A stretch of DNA of 64,000 nucleotides from Saprospiraceae bacterium (GCA_016714085.1 JADJNW010000001.1:124001-188000), one strand, 5' to 3'; positions 35,901 through 45,365 are shown, numbered from the stretch's first letter. Numbers and translations are program-made. Notes: a model not told the origin generated them from the sequence alone.

Positions 35901-36224
35901 AAAAAGTAGAATCTTTCATTCAGGAAATACTTTCTAGTGGAATACCATTGGAAAGGGCGATTCTCTTTGGTTCGTACGCGCGAGGGAATCAACATGAATA
36001 TTCGGATATTGATGTAGCCTTGATCTCGGATATTTTTAGCGGTTTTGGATTTGAGGATCGTAAACATTTTTCCAAAATTAATATCAAAAAAGAGTTTGTT
36101 GATATTGAAACGAAAACCTATTCTACTAAATATTTTGACAGCGGCGATCCCTTTTATTATAGAAATAATAAATACAGGCATCGAATTATATAACGCCAAA
36201 AGTAAGCGTGCAAGCGCTGTTTAA
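35876..36224 (+). CDS. MNT-type nucleotidyltransferase antitoxin, frameshifted at the end
   Basis: The partner of the HEPN protein. AILFGSYARGNQHEYSDIDVAL (about residues 29-50) is the GS-x(n)-DxD nucleotidyltransferase motif with the metal-binding aspartates. In the frame from the ATG the protein ends at 36193 with YYRNNKYRHRII. Removing one T from T4 at 36152-36155 gives DPFIIEIINTGIELYNAK, the normal ending of these MNT proteins, with a stop at 36224. Likely AMPylates and silences the HEPN partner, by analogy. Overlap implies translational coupling. Confidence 0.85.
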
Positions 36225-36257
36225 TAATATATTAAATTCAGACATAAAAACAAGCAG

Positions 36258-36297
36258 GATAAGTTGTTATGAAATAATTATTTTACAATAACTTATC
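36258..36297. terminator. 40-bp imperfect palindrome after the HEPN-MNT pair
   Basis: GATAAGTT and AACTTATC close a long stem with AATAATTATT at its centre. It lies 34 bp after the corrected MNT stop and probably terminates the operon. The remaining spacer to 36416 contains a second small hairpin (AACCTT-CCG-AAGGTT) near 36331. Confidence 0.55.
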
Positions 36298-36416
36298 AAT
36301 ATGATATTACATTCATCTTCACATAAATATAACCTTCCGAAAGGTTCTTTACTTTTATTATATAATCATTTGAATTCATCGCCAATGTATTGGCATAAAA
36401 CCTTATTCAAATCTAT

Positions 36417-36971
36417 ATGACTATCAATCATTTATCCGTAAGAGAATTGCAAGAACAAGATATTGAACCAATCACCGATTATTGGTTGAATGCTAGCCCG
36501 GCTTTTTTGGAAGGGATGGGCGTGGACTTGAGCAAAATGCCGAACCGCGAGCAATGGCGCGCTGCGTTGACTAAACAATTGCAAACACCAATCGCTGAAA
36601 AGCAATCCTACGCTATCATTTGGCAGGTGGACGGTCAGGCAATAGGGCATTGCAATATCAATGATATTATATTTGGTGAACAAGCATTTATGCACCTGCA
36701 TATGTGGCGCTCGGATTTGCGACAGCAAGGCGCTGGTGTAAATTTGGTCAGAATGACTTTACCTTATTTCTTTGAAAATTTTCAGTTGAAACGCTTGTTC
36801 TGCGAACCAAATGCTTTGAATCCCGCACCGAATAAAACCTTGCCGAAAGTCGGGTTTACTTTTGTAAAATCGCACCTGACAACGCCGAGTTGGCTGACCT
36901 CCGAACAAATGGTTAATCGCTGGGAAATGAGCCACGAACAATTTAAAAAAATTAATAATATCATATCATGA
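36417..36971 (+). CDS. GNAT-family N-acetyltransferase
   Basis: A 184-residue acetyltransferase-like protein, with an N-terminal acidic strand (LSVRELQEQDIEPITDYWL), a central IGHCNINDIIFGEQAFMHLHMW and RQQGAGVNLVRMTLPYFFENFQLKRLFCEPNALN. The last stretch is the RimJ/RimL-type CoA-binding helix and the following strand. The usual Q/R-x-x-G-x-G/A loop is present as RQQGAG. Substrate unknown. It overlaps the next gene by 4 nt (ATGA), so it heads a two-gene or longer operon of small enzymes. Confidence 0.85.
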   Translation: MTINHLSVRELQEQDIEPITDYWLNASPAFLEGMGVDLSKMPNREQWRAALTKQLQTPIAEKQSYAIIWQVDGQAIGHCNINDIIFGEQAFMHLHMWRSDLRQQGAGVNLVRMTLPYFFENFQLKRLFCEPNALNPAPNKTLPKVGFTFVKSHLTTPSWLTSEQMVNRWEMSHEQFKKINNIIS

Positions 36972-37387
36972 CACCCGAAACAGTAAATAAAGTAAATGTT
37001 AAACAAGCAGTGCCTTTCTTCAATATCAGAAATATGGAAACCTCCCTCCATTTTTATGTAAAAGGACTTGGTTTTGAAATGAAAAATCACTGGATTAACG
37101 AGGGAAAGCTGCGCTGGTGTTGGCTCCAATTGGGCGAAGCATCTATTATGTTGCAAGAATATAAAGATTCTTGGATACCGAAAGAAAAAGTAGGCATAGG
37201 CGTTTCTATTTGTTTTATTTGCGAAGATGCGCTGGCGATCTATCACGAAGCCATTGCTCGCGGGCTTCCAGCATCCAAACCCTTTGTAGGCAATGGCATG
37301 TGGGTGACTTCACTCTCCGACCCCGATGGTTATCGGCTTGAATTTGAAAGTTATACCGATGTCCCGGAAGGAACAGAATTATCATAA
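36968..37387 (+). CDS. VOC-family (glyoxalase/bleomycin-resistance-like) protein
   Basis: 139 residues forming one vicinal-oxygen-chelate module. AVPFFNIRNMETSLHFYVKGLGFEM is the first beta-alpha-beta unit, WCWLQLGEASIMLQE follows, and SLSDPDGYRLEFESYTDVPEGTEL is the classical D-P-D-G-x-x-L-E-F ending with the metal-binding Glu. Such proteins act as lyases, isomerases or resistance proteins; the substrate is undetermined. Translationally coupled to the upstream GNAT gene by an ATGA overlap. Confidence 0.88.
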   Translation: MTPETVNKVNVKQAVPFFNIRNMETSLHFYVKGLGFEMKNHWINEGKLRWCWLQLGEASIMLQEYKDSWIPKEKVGIGVSICFICEDALAIYHEAIARGLPASKPFVGNGMWVTSLSDPDGYRLEFESYTDVPEGTELS

Positions 37388-37431
37388 ATTACTAAATAAA
37401 CAATCTTTTATTTAGTAAAAATTAAAAAAAC

Positions 37432-38067
37432 ATGATTAAAGAATTAATAACCAATGTAGATTATGATGGATTGCGGGATTTACTTTCTCAAAATCCGGCG
37501 CTTGCCAACGAAGGAATTGCATTAAGTGAGATGGATGCTCGAAAGGCACACCCGCTGCATCGAATTTGCGATGGCGTTTTCAATAATGTTTATACCGATG
37601 CAGAAGCTGTAGAAATGGCGAAAATATTCCTGGAATTTGGCGCAAATATGGATGGTTTTGGTTTGGTAGAAAAGAAAGATACGCCGCTCGTCGCCGCAGC
37701 GAGTTTGCACGCAGATGAGGTGGCACTTTTATATATAGAAAATAACGCTAATATTCATCATGGTGGATGTCATGGCGGTACGCCTTTGCATTGGGCTGCC
37801 TGGTGCGGCAGGGATAAAGTTGTGGAAAGATTGCTAAAAGAAAAACTTGATATTAATAAACGTTGTATCGATTTTAAATCGACGCCGCTCTTTTGGGCGA
37901 TGCACGGTCTTAAAAACGGTGGCGAAAAAAACAGGCATCATCAGGAAAAATGTATTCAAATGCTCGTTGAAGCAGGCGCAGACAAGAATATTCCTAATGC
38001 AGAGGGGACGACTGTTTTTGATTTGCTGGAAGAAAATGATGTGGAATTGAGAAAAATATTAAGCTAA
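37432..38067 (+). CDS. Ankyrin-repeat protein
   Basis: A 211-residue soluble protein with about five ankyrin repeats. The clearest are KKDTPLVAAASLHADEVALLYIENNANIHH, GGTPLHWAAWCGRDKVVERLLKEKLDINKR and KCIQMLVEAGADKNIPNAEGTTVFDLLEE. There is no signal peptide. Ankyrin repeats mediate protein-protein contact; the partner is not evident. It follows the VOC gene after 44 bp on the same strand and may belong to the same transcript. Confidence 0.88.
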   Translation: MIKELITNVDYDGLRDLLSQNPALANEGIALSEMDARKAHPLHRICDGVFNNVYTDAEAVEMAKIFLEFGANMDGFGLVEKKDTPLVAAASLHADEVALLYIENNANIHHGGCHGGTPLHWAAWCGRDKVVERLLKEKLDINKRCIDFKSTPLFWAMHGLKNGGEKNRHHQEKCIQMLVEAGADKNIPNAEGTTVFDLLEENDVELRKILS

Positions 38068-38097
38068 AATTTACAAAATATTACAAATTCATTTACT

Positions 38098-38836
38098 TTA
38101 TTTTAATTCCAGTTTTGTTGCCAACCAAATGGCAATGTACTCGGCAATATCGCCGCGTGTCCAGAATACCGGTAGCATGAGCAGTGCCAGGAATAATGAG
38201 CGTTTCTACCATTTGACTCATCTCCGATACCGCAGTTGTAACTTCCTTTAAATAGCGCTCGTTTTTGGCTGCGATATATAACCAGGGGATTTGGGTGGGA
38301 TCTATCGAAAGCATGGATTCATCGCTGAATGAACCAGGCGAAAGTGCTACGTACGCCTGCGCAAAGCCATATTTTCTGGCTGCTTCCATCATTTTCTCTC
38401 CGCTGTAACTCGCGCCAACAATAGCAATTTGATCAGATCGGATGCCATTTAATGCCCTTAAATATTGATGAGCAGCATTGACGTCCTCATTAGAATCCTT
38501 GATTAGCTCCAAAGCGCCTTCTTCACTCGGTATAGATTTGCCTAAATTTATACTTTCTCCATGCCCGCGAAGGTCAAGTCGTAGCGAAGCAATACCTCGT
38601 TGGGCAAGATCTTTTGCTAGTTTTTCATAAGCTTTTCGATTTCCTCCTGCTCTGTTAAGCATTAAAACCGCTGGAATTGGCTTTGATGATCTCGGCACTA
38701 ATAAATCTCCAATCAGTTTCCAGCCTTGGCTTTCTATTGTTACTTTTGTGTCTTTGGCACTGCGTTTTTGAGCCTCTGTTGGCATGATCGATAATATACA
38801 GAATAACAGTATTAAAGTCAGGTGAAACGTTTTCAT
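38098..38836 (-). CDS. Exported alpha/beta hydrolase, frameshifted near its end
   Basis: About 246 residues with a signal peptide (MKTFHLTLILLFCILSIMPTEAQ). A dienelactone hydrolase-like fold follows: PAVLMLNRAGGNRKAYEKLA, RLDLRGHGES, and the nucleophile elbow GASYSG (G-x-S-x-G) in IAIVGASYSGEKM. The catalytic His is likely in TAHATGIL. The frame from the start ends at 38093 with RRYCRVHCHLVGNK. Inserting one base near 38153 gives TRGDIAEYIAIWLATKLELK ending at 38098, which looks native. The substrate is unknown. Convergent with the ankyrin gene. Confidence 0.83.
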
Positions 38837-38988
38837 TGCTTTATATTAAGTATTGAGTACAAAAAAAGGCATTTTCCAAATGAGCTTTTGTCTATTCCTG
38901 CTATTTTAGGAAATCGATACATAGCATTTCAATATAAATATTAAAATATTATATATATAATAAATATTACAAGCCCAAAGCTTAATAT

Positions 38989-40101
38989 TTACTCATAAAT
39001 CTTTACAATCAGACCATTTTTCATTCTTGGTTCAAACCACGTGGATTTGGGCGGCATCGTGCCACCGGCTTCTACCAGATTTTTCAGGTCATTAAATTGC
39101 ACAGGGTATAAGCAAAAACCTATCAAATTAGGATTTTTAATAATTTTTTGTTGAATCGCATTCAAGCCTTTAGCGGCATCTACATATTCTATACGCTGAT
39201 CGTAGCGTACATCGCTGATATGCAGTAATTTATCTATGACTTGCTCATTAAGCAACATGGTGTCCAACACGACGGGCATATCCGTATATTCCAATAAAAT
39301 CGAGTGCTTCCAGCATAAGCGATACCAACCTTGCGAGGTGCAAAGCGTCATTTCGTGTAGCTGAGAAGGTTTTGTCGACGCTGTCAAAGGTTCTATGATA
39401 AACAAGGATTCAAACGATTGCAATAGGTTTTCAATACTCAGATTTTCAGGCAGTTGCACTACCCTATTGAATTCCAGAATATCCAATTGCCCGGAAGGAA
39501 AAAACGCACAGTACACCTCGCTGTACGCTTGGCGCAATGCTTCATTTTCATTCGTTTCACAAATCAATTCCATCGCCGACATTCGATGATGCCCATCGGC
39601 AATATAGGCATGGGCGACCTGATCCCGGAACAACTGCTGAATTTGTAATATTTCCGTTTGCTCTTGCACCGCCCAAATTCGGTGTATTTGCTCCTCTTCA
39701 GAAAAATTAATTTCCAGAAAAGTCGAATGAGTCGAAATATATTGCTCAATCCATTGGTCAATCAGTTCATTTTCAGCATAAGTCAATAAGACAGGCTTCA
39801 CTGCTGCCCGGCGTTCCAAGGTCAATCGCATTTGTTTTTCTTCCTCCGTGCGAATCGTATGTTCATGTTTTTTAATATTTCCTTGCGTGTAATCTTTCAG
39901 ATCCGTACTTGCCAACACCCCAGTGTATATGCGCCTGAGCGACTGGATTTGATATAAAAAAATAGCAGGCGAGTTCATTTTATAGAAAAAATTGTGTTGC
40001 AAAAAGTGGCTATAATTTTCTTTTGTTGTATCGAAAAAAGCAATTTCCGAGGCCACCATTTGTTGGTCAGGATACAGCGCCTGAAAGGGTTGAATGTGCA
40101 T
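38989..40101 (-). CDS. DUF1015 family protein
   Basis: About 370 residues from MHIQPFQALYPDQQMVASEIA; the upstream ATG at 40122 adds seven atypical residues. Conserved DUF1015 features: YTGVLASTDLKDY and KKHEHTIRTEEEKQMRL (the HEHT motif), VAHAYIADGHHRMSAMEL (ADGHHR), and AAKGLNAIQQKI. Related proteins are phosphotransferase-like, acting on serine or other small substrates, and in Bacteroidota often lie beside serA/serC; no such neighbour is present here. A terminator-like hairpin and a 9-codon frame lie in the upstream leader. Confidence 0.85.
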   Translation of the reverse strand: MHIQPFQALYPDQQMVASEIAFFDTTKENYSHFLQHNFFYKMNSPAIFLYQIQSLRRIYTGVLASTDLKDYTQGNIKKHEHTIRTEEEKQMRLTLERRAAVKPVLLTYAENELIDQWIEQYISTHSTFLEINFSEEEQIHRIWAVQEQTEILQIQQLFRDQVAHAYIADGHHRMSAMELICETNENEALRQAYSEVYCAFFPSGQLDILEFNRVVQLPENLSIENLLQSFESLFIIEPLTASTKPSQLHEMTLCTSQGWYRLCWKHSILLEYTDMPVVLDTMLLNEQVIDKLLHISDVRYDQRIEYVDAAKGLNAIQQKIIKNPNLIGFCLYPVQFNDLKNLVEAGGTMPPKSTWFEPRMKNGLIVKIYE

Positions 40102-40204
40102 AGCAAAAGGAATATCCGACAAAGATAAGGGGATGTTGGGAATTAGGAAATTGAGGTATTAGGATATTGAGAATAAAACCCATCTTCACTACTGCTTCTG
40201 CGGG

Positions 40205-40242
40205 TAAAGAAAAAAGGGCGGCAGAAAATACTGCTTCGCCCT
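40205..40242 (-). terminator. Attenuator-like terminator upstream of the DUF1015 gene
   Basis: On the minus strand AGGGCG-AA-GCAG pairs with CTGC-CGCCCT and is followed by TTTTTCTTTA, about 100 nt before the DUF1015 start. A 10-codon frame (MNYAGAAVL, stop) lies 70 nt further upstream at 40341-40312. The layout resembles leader-peptide attenuation, but the peptide is not enriched in one amino acid. Confidence 0.5.
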
Positions 40243-40739
40243 CAAAAAACTAAACCCCAGTTATAATCTTTCACTGGAAACACGCCAATGTGCAACATTT
40301 AGGGGGAACGGTCACAGCACGGCTGCTCCTGCGTAATTCATCTTTGTGATTTGTTTTAGCGTAAGCGTGTTTAAATGAATCCTTAGATTGGATTCATTTT
40401 GTTTAATTTGTCAATTGACAAATTTAGAACGAGTTTTCTAAAAAGTTCACATAATTAACATAAAAATTACGCTACTCGTATTTTTGATCGCTTTTTTAAC
40501 ACTTGTAAAATGGAAAAATCTTAAAAATGTTCACCAAATCAATTGTTAAAAGCAATTCTGTACACAAAACGCAAAGCTATTTGCAAAATTGTGTGCAGCA
40601 TACCCGAAGACTAAAATTATGAAATAAAAAGGAAAATCCATGACATTTTTATGGGTTTTGAGTATTCAATTAATAAAATGAATTGAAACCAATTTTTTTC
40701 ACTCTGCGTTGTCATTCGCGTATATTCGCATCTTTGAAG
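40243..40739. other. Gene-free region upstream of metG
   Basis: No gene is seen. It contains an AAATGAATCC/GGATTCATTT hairpin at 40373-40399 followed by T-rich sequence, a perfect 20-bp palindrome centred on CAATTG at 40405-40424, and a TATATTCG -7 box at 40721-40728 for metG. The GC-richer stretch 40290-40335 could be a small RNA or leader, but I cannot assign a family. Confidence 0.4.
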
Positions 40740-40816
40740 CTTAGGAGTTTATGAGTTAAGTAGTTGAATTTATTAAAACTTACTCAGTTCCTAAACTCCT
40801 CAGCTACTAAACTAAA
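40740..40816. repeat. Word-repeat hairpin in the metG leader
   Basis: TTAGGAGTTTATGAGTTAAGTAG on the left pairs imperfectly with CTTACTCAGTTCCTAAACTCCTCA on the right (about 18 of 22). It lies between the metG -7 box and its start codon, ending 8 nt before the ATG, so it would be in the mRNA leader and could hide the ribosome site. Its right arm shares vocabulary with 13189-13203 and 14880-14926. Confidence 0.65.
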
Positions 40817-40823
40817 AAAATAC

Positions 40824-42943
40824 ATGAATAAAAATACTTAATTACTTCCGCGCTTCCTTACGCCAATGGCGCTTTGCACTTAGGCCACCTTGCTGGCGCA
40901 TACCTCCCTGCTGACATCTATGTGCGCTATCTGCGCCTCTTGGGCAAGGATGTGGTCTGGGTTTGTGGTTCAGATGAGCATGGCGCGGCAATTACGATTC
41001 GAGCGAAGAAGGAAGGCGTGTCTCCCCGCGAAATCATTGATAAATATCATTTTCTGAATAAAGATACGTTTGAAAAATTGGGCATTTCCTTTGACTATTA
41101 TCACCGCACGAGCGAGCCTTTGCACCATCAAACTTCTCAGGATTTCTTTCTGAAATTGTATGAAAAAGGCGGCGAATTTGAAGAGCATTCCATCGAACAA
41201 TACTACGACGAAGATTACGATCAATTCCTCGCAGATCGCTATATCACAGGCACTTGCCCCAATTGCAGCCATCCCAATGCCTACGGCGATCAATGCGAAA
41301 ATTGCGGTATTGACTTGTCGCCTTTGCAATTGATTAACCCAAAGTCCACTTTAAGTGGCAAAGCGCCTGTTTTAAAAGAAACCAAGCATTGGTATTTCAA
41401 ATTGGATAAGCACGAAACCTGGCTCCGCGAATGGATCGAAAATGGGAATTTAGATCATAAAAAACATCATGATGCAAAAGCCTGGAAAAAGCACGTCGTA
41501 GGCCAATGCTTATCCTGGTTGGATGGAGGCTTGCAGCCACGTTCGATTACGCGCGATTTGGATTGGGGAATTCCTGTGCCGCTGCCCGAAGCAAAGGGCA
41601 AAGTGTTATACGTTTGGTTCGATGCACCAATCGGTTATATTTCTTCTACCAAACAATGGGCGATTGAAAATAATAAAAATTGGGAAGAATATTGGAAAGG
41701 TGAAAATGTTGAGCTTATTCATTTTATTGGCAAGGATAATATTGTGTTTCACTGCATTGTGTTTCCGGCGATGCTCAAGGCGCATGGCGAATTTGCTTTG
41801 CCGAAGAACGTGCCAGCCAATCAATTCCTGAATTTTGAAGGAGAGAAATTTTCAAAATCGCGGGGCTGGGGTATCGAGCAGGATCAATATCTGGAAGAAT
41901 TCAAGGATTTTCCAAATAAAGAAGACGCTTTGCGCTGGGCGCTCACGCGCAATATGCCTGAAAATAAAGATGCCGATTTCAAATGGGATGAATTTATTGA
42001 TTTTCATGATAAAGAATTGGCAGACAATCTCGGCAATTTTGTGAATCGAGTGATCGTATTGACCAATAAATATTACGAAGGCAAAGTCCCGACAGTCGAT
42101 GTAAATCTGACTGATAAATTGGAAGAAGCCTTGAAACTCGCGCATGATCTCACGCGTGAACTCGACGCTTTCAGCTTCAAGCAAGCGGCGCAATTGTTTC
42201 TGGAAATTTCGAGTTGGGGCAATACGTATTTGCAAGATATTTCGCCCTGGCAGATTTGGAAAGACGAGCCGGATAGCCCACTTGTAAAGGAATGCCTATT
42301 TCTTTGTTTGCAAATTGTAGGATTATTAAGTGTTTTAAGTCAACCCTTTATTCCATTCACTACGCCACGTATTCGCAAGTTGTTGAATTTGAATCCTTTG
42401 CAAAATGGTGATTTGGAAAAAGCCTTTGATGATTTGAATGCCGGCAAAGCGCTCGTGCCTGCCGGACACAGCGTTGGGGAAGCCGAAATTTTATTTGCCA
42501 AAATTAATGATCGTAAGGATACCAGTCGTCTGGAAATTGTGAATCGCCAGAAAGAAAAACTCGCGGCCATCATGGAAGCCGAAAAACAAAATGCGCCAAA
42601 ATATTTGCCTGTAAAACAGGAAATTACGTATGATGATTTTACAAAACTCGATCTGCGCACCGGTGTCATCCTCAGTGCCGAAAAAGTAGAAAAAGCAGAT
42701 AAATTGTTGAAATTATCCGTGGATTTGGGTTTTGAAAAACGCACCATTGTGTCGGGTATTGCCGAGCATTTTCAGCCGGAAAATCTGATTGGAAAACGCG
42801 TAGTTGTTGTCGCCAACCTCGCGCCGCGCAAGCTTAAAGGCATTGAAAGTCAGGGTATGATTCTCTCCGCCGAAGATGCAGAAGGCAAGCTGGGCTTGGT
42901 CGCGCCGCCAGATGACTGGAGTGGCGGATGGATTGTGAAGTAG
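40824..42943 (+). CDS. metG: Methionyl-tRNA synthetase, one frameshift at codon 4
   Basis: Charges tRNA-Met. Starting at ATG 40824 and adding one A to A5 (40830-40834) gives MNKKYLITSALPYANGALHLGHLAG, the expected N-terminus with the class I HIGH motif (HLGH). Without the correction the frame stops at once. The CP domain has the zinc knuckles CPNCSHPNAYGDQCENC, KFSKS serves as the KMSKS loop near residue 340, followed by an anticodon-binding helical domain. The C-terminal EMAP-type tRNA-binding domain runs from DDFTKLDLRTGVILSAEKV to the end. Corrected length is about 707 residues. An essential gene, so the indel is probably a sequencing error. Confidence 0.96.
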
Positions 42944-42951
42944 GTTTAGCA

Positions 42952-44532
42952 TTAATCCGATGACTTCGAGTCATCGGATTCCCCCCCCCCCCGGGAAAGG
43001 CCAAGGCCTGGCCCGGCAGAAAAAACGGAAAGAAACAGCACAGCTAAGAGTCGATTTGATCTTTTAACTAAACAATCCACTTTACCTATCCTAATTACAC
43101 CTTCCACTAATGCCTCAAAATCAGCCTTTTGGCTGCGATGATTTACATTGGCGACACGAATTGCATAATTTCCATGTAATAAAGTATAAGATGGCGCGGC
43201 GATGCCTTCTTCGTGCAGGCGCATCAGGATTTCTTTATTTAAATCATTTAGTTGTTCTTGATTCAAATTGCCAGGATTAAAGCGAAAGCAAACAATATTC
43301 ATTGTCACCGGGGCAAGTAATTCTAATAAAGGTTCTTTTTCCACCAAATCGCCGAGATAAAATGCTTGTGCAATATTTTGTCGAATCAATCGAGCAAACT
43401 TAGGAATGCCGTGCTCTTTGAAGGACATCCAAACTTTTAATGCTTTGAAGCCCCGCGATAATTCCATGCCATAATTGCTCAAAGGATCAGGCCCAGCCGA
43501 GAGTCCGCGCTCGTGCTTGAGCAGATAATTTGGTTGCATCGCAAAAGAATCACGGTGCTGCTGGGCATTTTTGATCAATACACAACCCACTTCATAAGGC
43601 AAATACATCCACTTGTGCAAATCGAAAGCCACGCTGTCAGCTTCTTCAATAGCTCGCAGAAGTCCTTGATATTCAGGCACTAATTTCGCCAAAGCGCCAA
43701 ACGCGCCGTCCACATGAAACCATAACTTTTCTTCTTTACAAATTTGTAATAATTCATCCAGAGGATCAATCGCCGCGGTATTCACCGTTCCGGCATTGCC
43801 CACGATACAAAAAGGGATTTTCCCGGCGGCTTTATCCTCGGCTATCATATTCCGAAGTTCTTTAATGTCTAGCTGAAAGTCAGCATTCACAGGCACTTTG
43901 CGCAAGGCATTTGCGCCTAGTCCCGCTACTTCCACTGCTTTTTGTTGGCAACTATGCGTTTCACTCGAAGCATATAATACCAATTGACCCGGCAACGCCC
44001 GCACACCTTCTTTGCGAATGCGCTCGTCGAAAGCATTGCGCGCCACCAAAATGCCCGTGATATTTGCCACCGAGCCCCCGCTCAAGAGCAAACCGCTCGC
44101 GTCCATCGGAAAGCCCAGCATTTCTTTACACCAGTCAACTACTTGATTTTCAACGTACATCGCGGCGTGATCGCCGATGCCAAGATTTGGATTCATCCCA
44201 GCGGCAAGCATTTCCGCCAACATCGCAAAAGGCGTACCCGTGCCTTGCACCCAAGCCCAAAAACGCGGATGCACATTGCCTTTATTATATGGCAGAATAT
44301 GGGTTTTAAATTCTTCATAAATCTGCTCAATCGATTCGGCGCTTTCCGGCAAGCCTTGTTTTAAATGGGTTTTGGTGGTTTCGGCGGTAGGTTTCCAAAT
44401 CGGGCGCTCGCCAATGGTATGTAAATATTCCATCATATCATCCACCATCTGATAGCCTAATTGTTTTATTTGATCCCAATCTTTCGGGTCGAGATTTTCT
44501 TCTTGTTCAAGGATTTCTTTGAAATTCAACAT
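42952..44532 (-). CDS. PLP-dependent group II amino-acid decarboxylase
   Basis: An aromatic amino-acid/diaminobutyrate decarboxylase-type fold type I enzyme. It has YNKGNVHPRFWAWVQGTGTPFAMLAE, GLLLSGGSVANITGI (PLP phosphate loop), ASSETHSCQQKAVEVAGLG, NAGTVNTAAIDPL, WFHVDGAFGALAKL (Asp to the PLP ring N) and SVAFDLHKWMYLPYE with the Schiff-base Lys in HKW. About 484 residues match the family; the last ~42 (VDCLVKRSNRLL to the end, read through poly-C) do not. One base fewer in the T3 near 43085 would end the protein at a stop at 43068 as RIGKWIV, so the tail may be an artefact. Substrate undetermined. A TACCTTTG -7 box (44553-44560) lies just upstream of the ATG. Confidence 0.88.
   Translation of the reverse strand: MLNFKEILEQEENLDPKDWDQIKQLGYQMVDDMMEYLHTIGERPIWKPTAETTKTHLKQGLPESAESIEQIYEEFKTHILPYNKGNVHPRFWAWVQGTGTPFAMLAEMLAAGMNPNLGIGDHAAMYVENQVVDWCKEMLGFPMDASGLLLSGGSVANITGILVARNAFDERIRKEGVRALPGQLVLYASSETHSCQQKAVEVAGLGANALRKVPVNADFQLDIKELRNMIAEDKAAGKIPFCIVGNAGTVNTAAIDPLDELLQICKEEKLWFHVDGAFGALAKLVPEYQGLLRAIEEADSVAFDLHKWMYLPYEVGCVLIKNAQQHRDSFAMQPNYLLKHERGLSAGPDPLSNYGMELSRGFKALKVWMSFKEHGIPKFARLIRQNIAQAFYLGDLVEKEPLLELLAPVTMNIVCFRFNPGNLNQEQLNDLNKEILMRLHEEGIAAPSYTLLHGNYAIRVANVNHRSQKADFEALVEGVIRIGKVDCLVKRSNRLLAVLFLSVFSAGPGLGLSRGGGESDDSKSSD
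42954..42980. terminator. Perfect hairpin between metG and the decarboxylase
   Basis: AATCCGATGACT and AGTCATCGGATT pair over 12 bp around a TCG loop, 10 bp after the metG stop. It is followed on the plus side by C12 rather than a T-run. It is placed to act for both convergent genes. Confidence 0.65.
42981..42992. repeat. Poly-C tract (12 C) with GC-rich flank
   Basis: Twelve consecutive C followed by GGGAAAGGCCAAGGCCTGG, strikingly GC-rich for this window. If the decarboxylase frame really runs to 42952 the tract lies in its 3' coding end and slippage would change its tail; otherwise it is intergenic. Confidence 0.7.
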
Positions 44533-44721
44533 TTTATGATATAAAATTTTAGCAAAGGTAAAAGTTTGTAAAAATACAAAACAGATACAGAATGATTCTT
44601 TTCATGTAGAACAGATTTTTTATTGATACTTTGGATGCTATTGATACTGTTGTTACTATCGATAAATCCATTATATGAATAGCATCAGCAAAGCGAGCAT
44701 CCATAGTGTTTACAGCATCAT

Positions 44722-45264
44722 TTAAAATGCTTTCACCATCGTTTCAAATGTAAAATCCTGCTCCGCCACCGACGTAACCTGCTGAACGGTCTTTACAAAT
44801 CCGTGTTTTTCATAAAACTGAATCGCGCGCTCGTTGGTGTACAAGACGGAGAGCCAAAGATGCGTATTTGCTGCTTTCTGGGCTTCTTCTATTACAGATT
44901 CCAATAATACAAGTCCAATTTGCTGGTGCAAAAAATCTTTCAAGACATAAATCTTTTGTAATTGCGAAGCCGCTTCTGATATTACAATCTTATTTAGTGA
45001 ATGTAATTTTAATTTAGCATAACCCACAGGCAGGTCATCTGCGAAAGCCAGCCAGAAAATATTATTTCCTTTTTGCAAGCTGGATTGAATTTTCTTTACA
45101 CCAAACGTATAATGATAATAACGTTGTAAAGCTTGTTGATCGTGAAATAAATGCCCAAAGGTTTCGCCGAATGTAATGCGCCCAAGCAGCGCGATGATCG
45201 GAGCGTCCGCCAATATTGCCTTTCTGACTTCGATTCTCATTTTATACAATTTGTCTTGCGACAA
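44722..45264 (-). CDS. GNAT-family N-acetyltransferase
   Basis: About 180 residues. IEVRKAILADAPIIALLGRITFGETFGHLF opens the fold, WLAFADDLPVGYAKLKL is the beta4 strand, LQKIYVLKDFLHQQIGLVLLESVIEEAQ corresponds to the CoA-binding motif A (loop LHQQIG), and LWLSVLYTNERAIQFYEKHGF is the typical C-terminal strand. An internal ATG six residues in (MRIEV) is the likelier start. Related proteins include polyamine acetyltransferases; the substrate is unknown. The 189-bp spacer to the decarboxylase shows only short GATACT-like words. Confidence 0.87.
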   Translation of the reverse strand: MSQDKLYKMRIEVRKAILADAPIIALLGRITFGETFGHLFHDQQALQRYYHYTFGVKKIQSSLQKGNNIFWLAFADDLPVGYAKLKLHSLNKIVISEAASQLQKIYVLKDFLHQQIGLVLLESVIEEAQKAANTHLWLSVLYTNERAIQFYEKHGFVKTVQQVTSVAEQDFTFETMVKAF

Positions 45265-45365
45265 AAATGGGAATTAGATTTTATATAAAAAAAGGGGCAG
45301 ATTTAAAAAATATAGAGAGAACAGATGCGAGAGCGCTTTATTTTTCAAATTTCAACTATCTTATT

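Noticed and set aside
40290..40335. 4.5S, tmRNA or 6S RNA upstream of metG
   Set aside because: None of the hallmark sequences of these RNAs was seen; only a GC-richer stretch remains.
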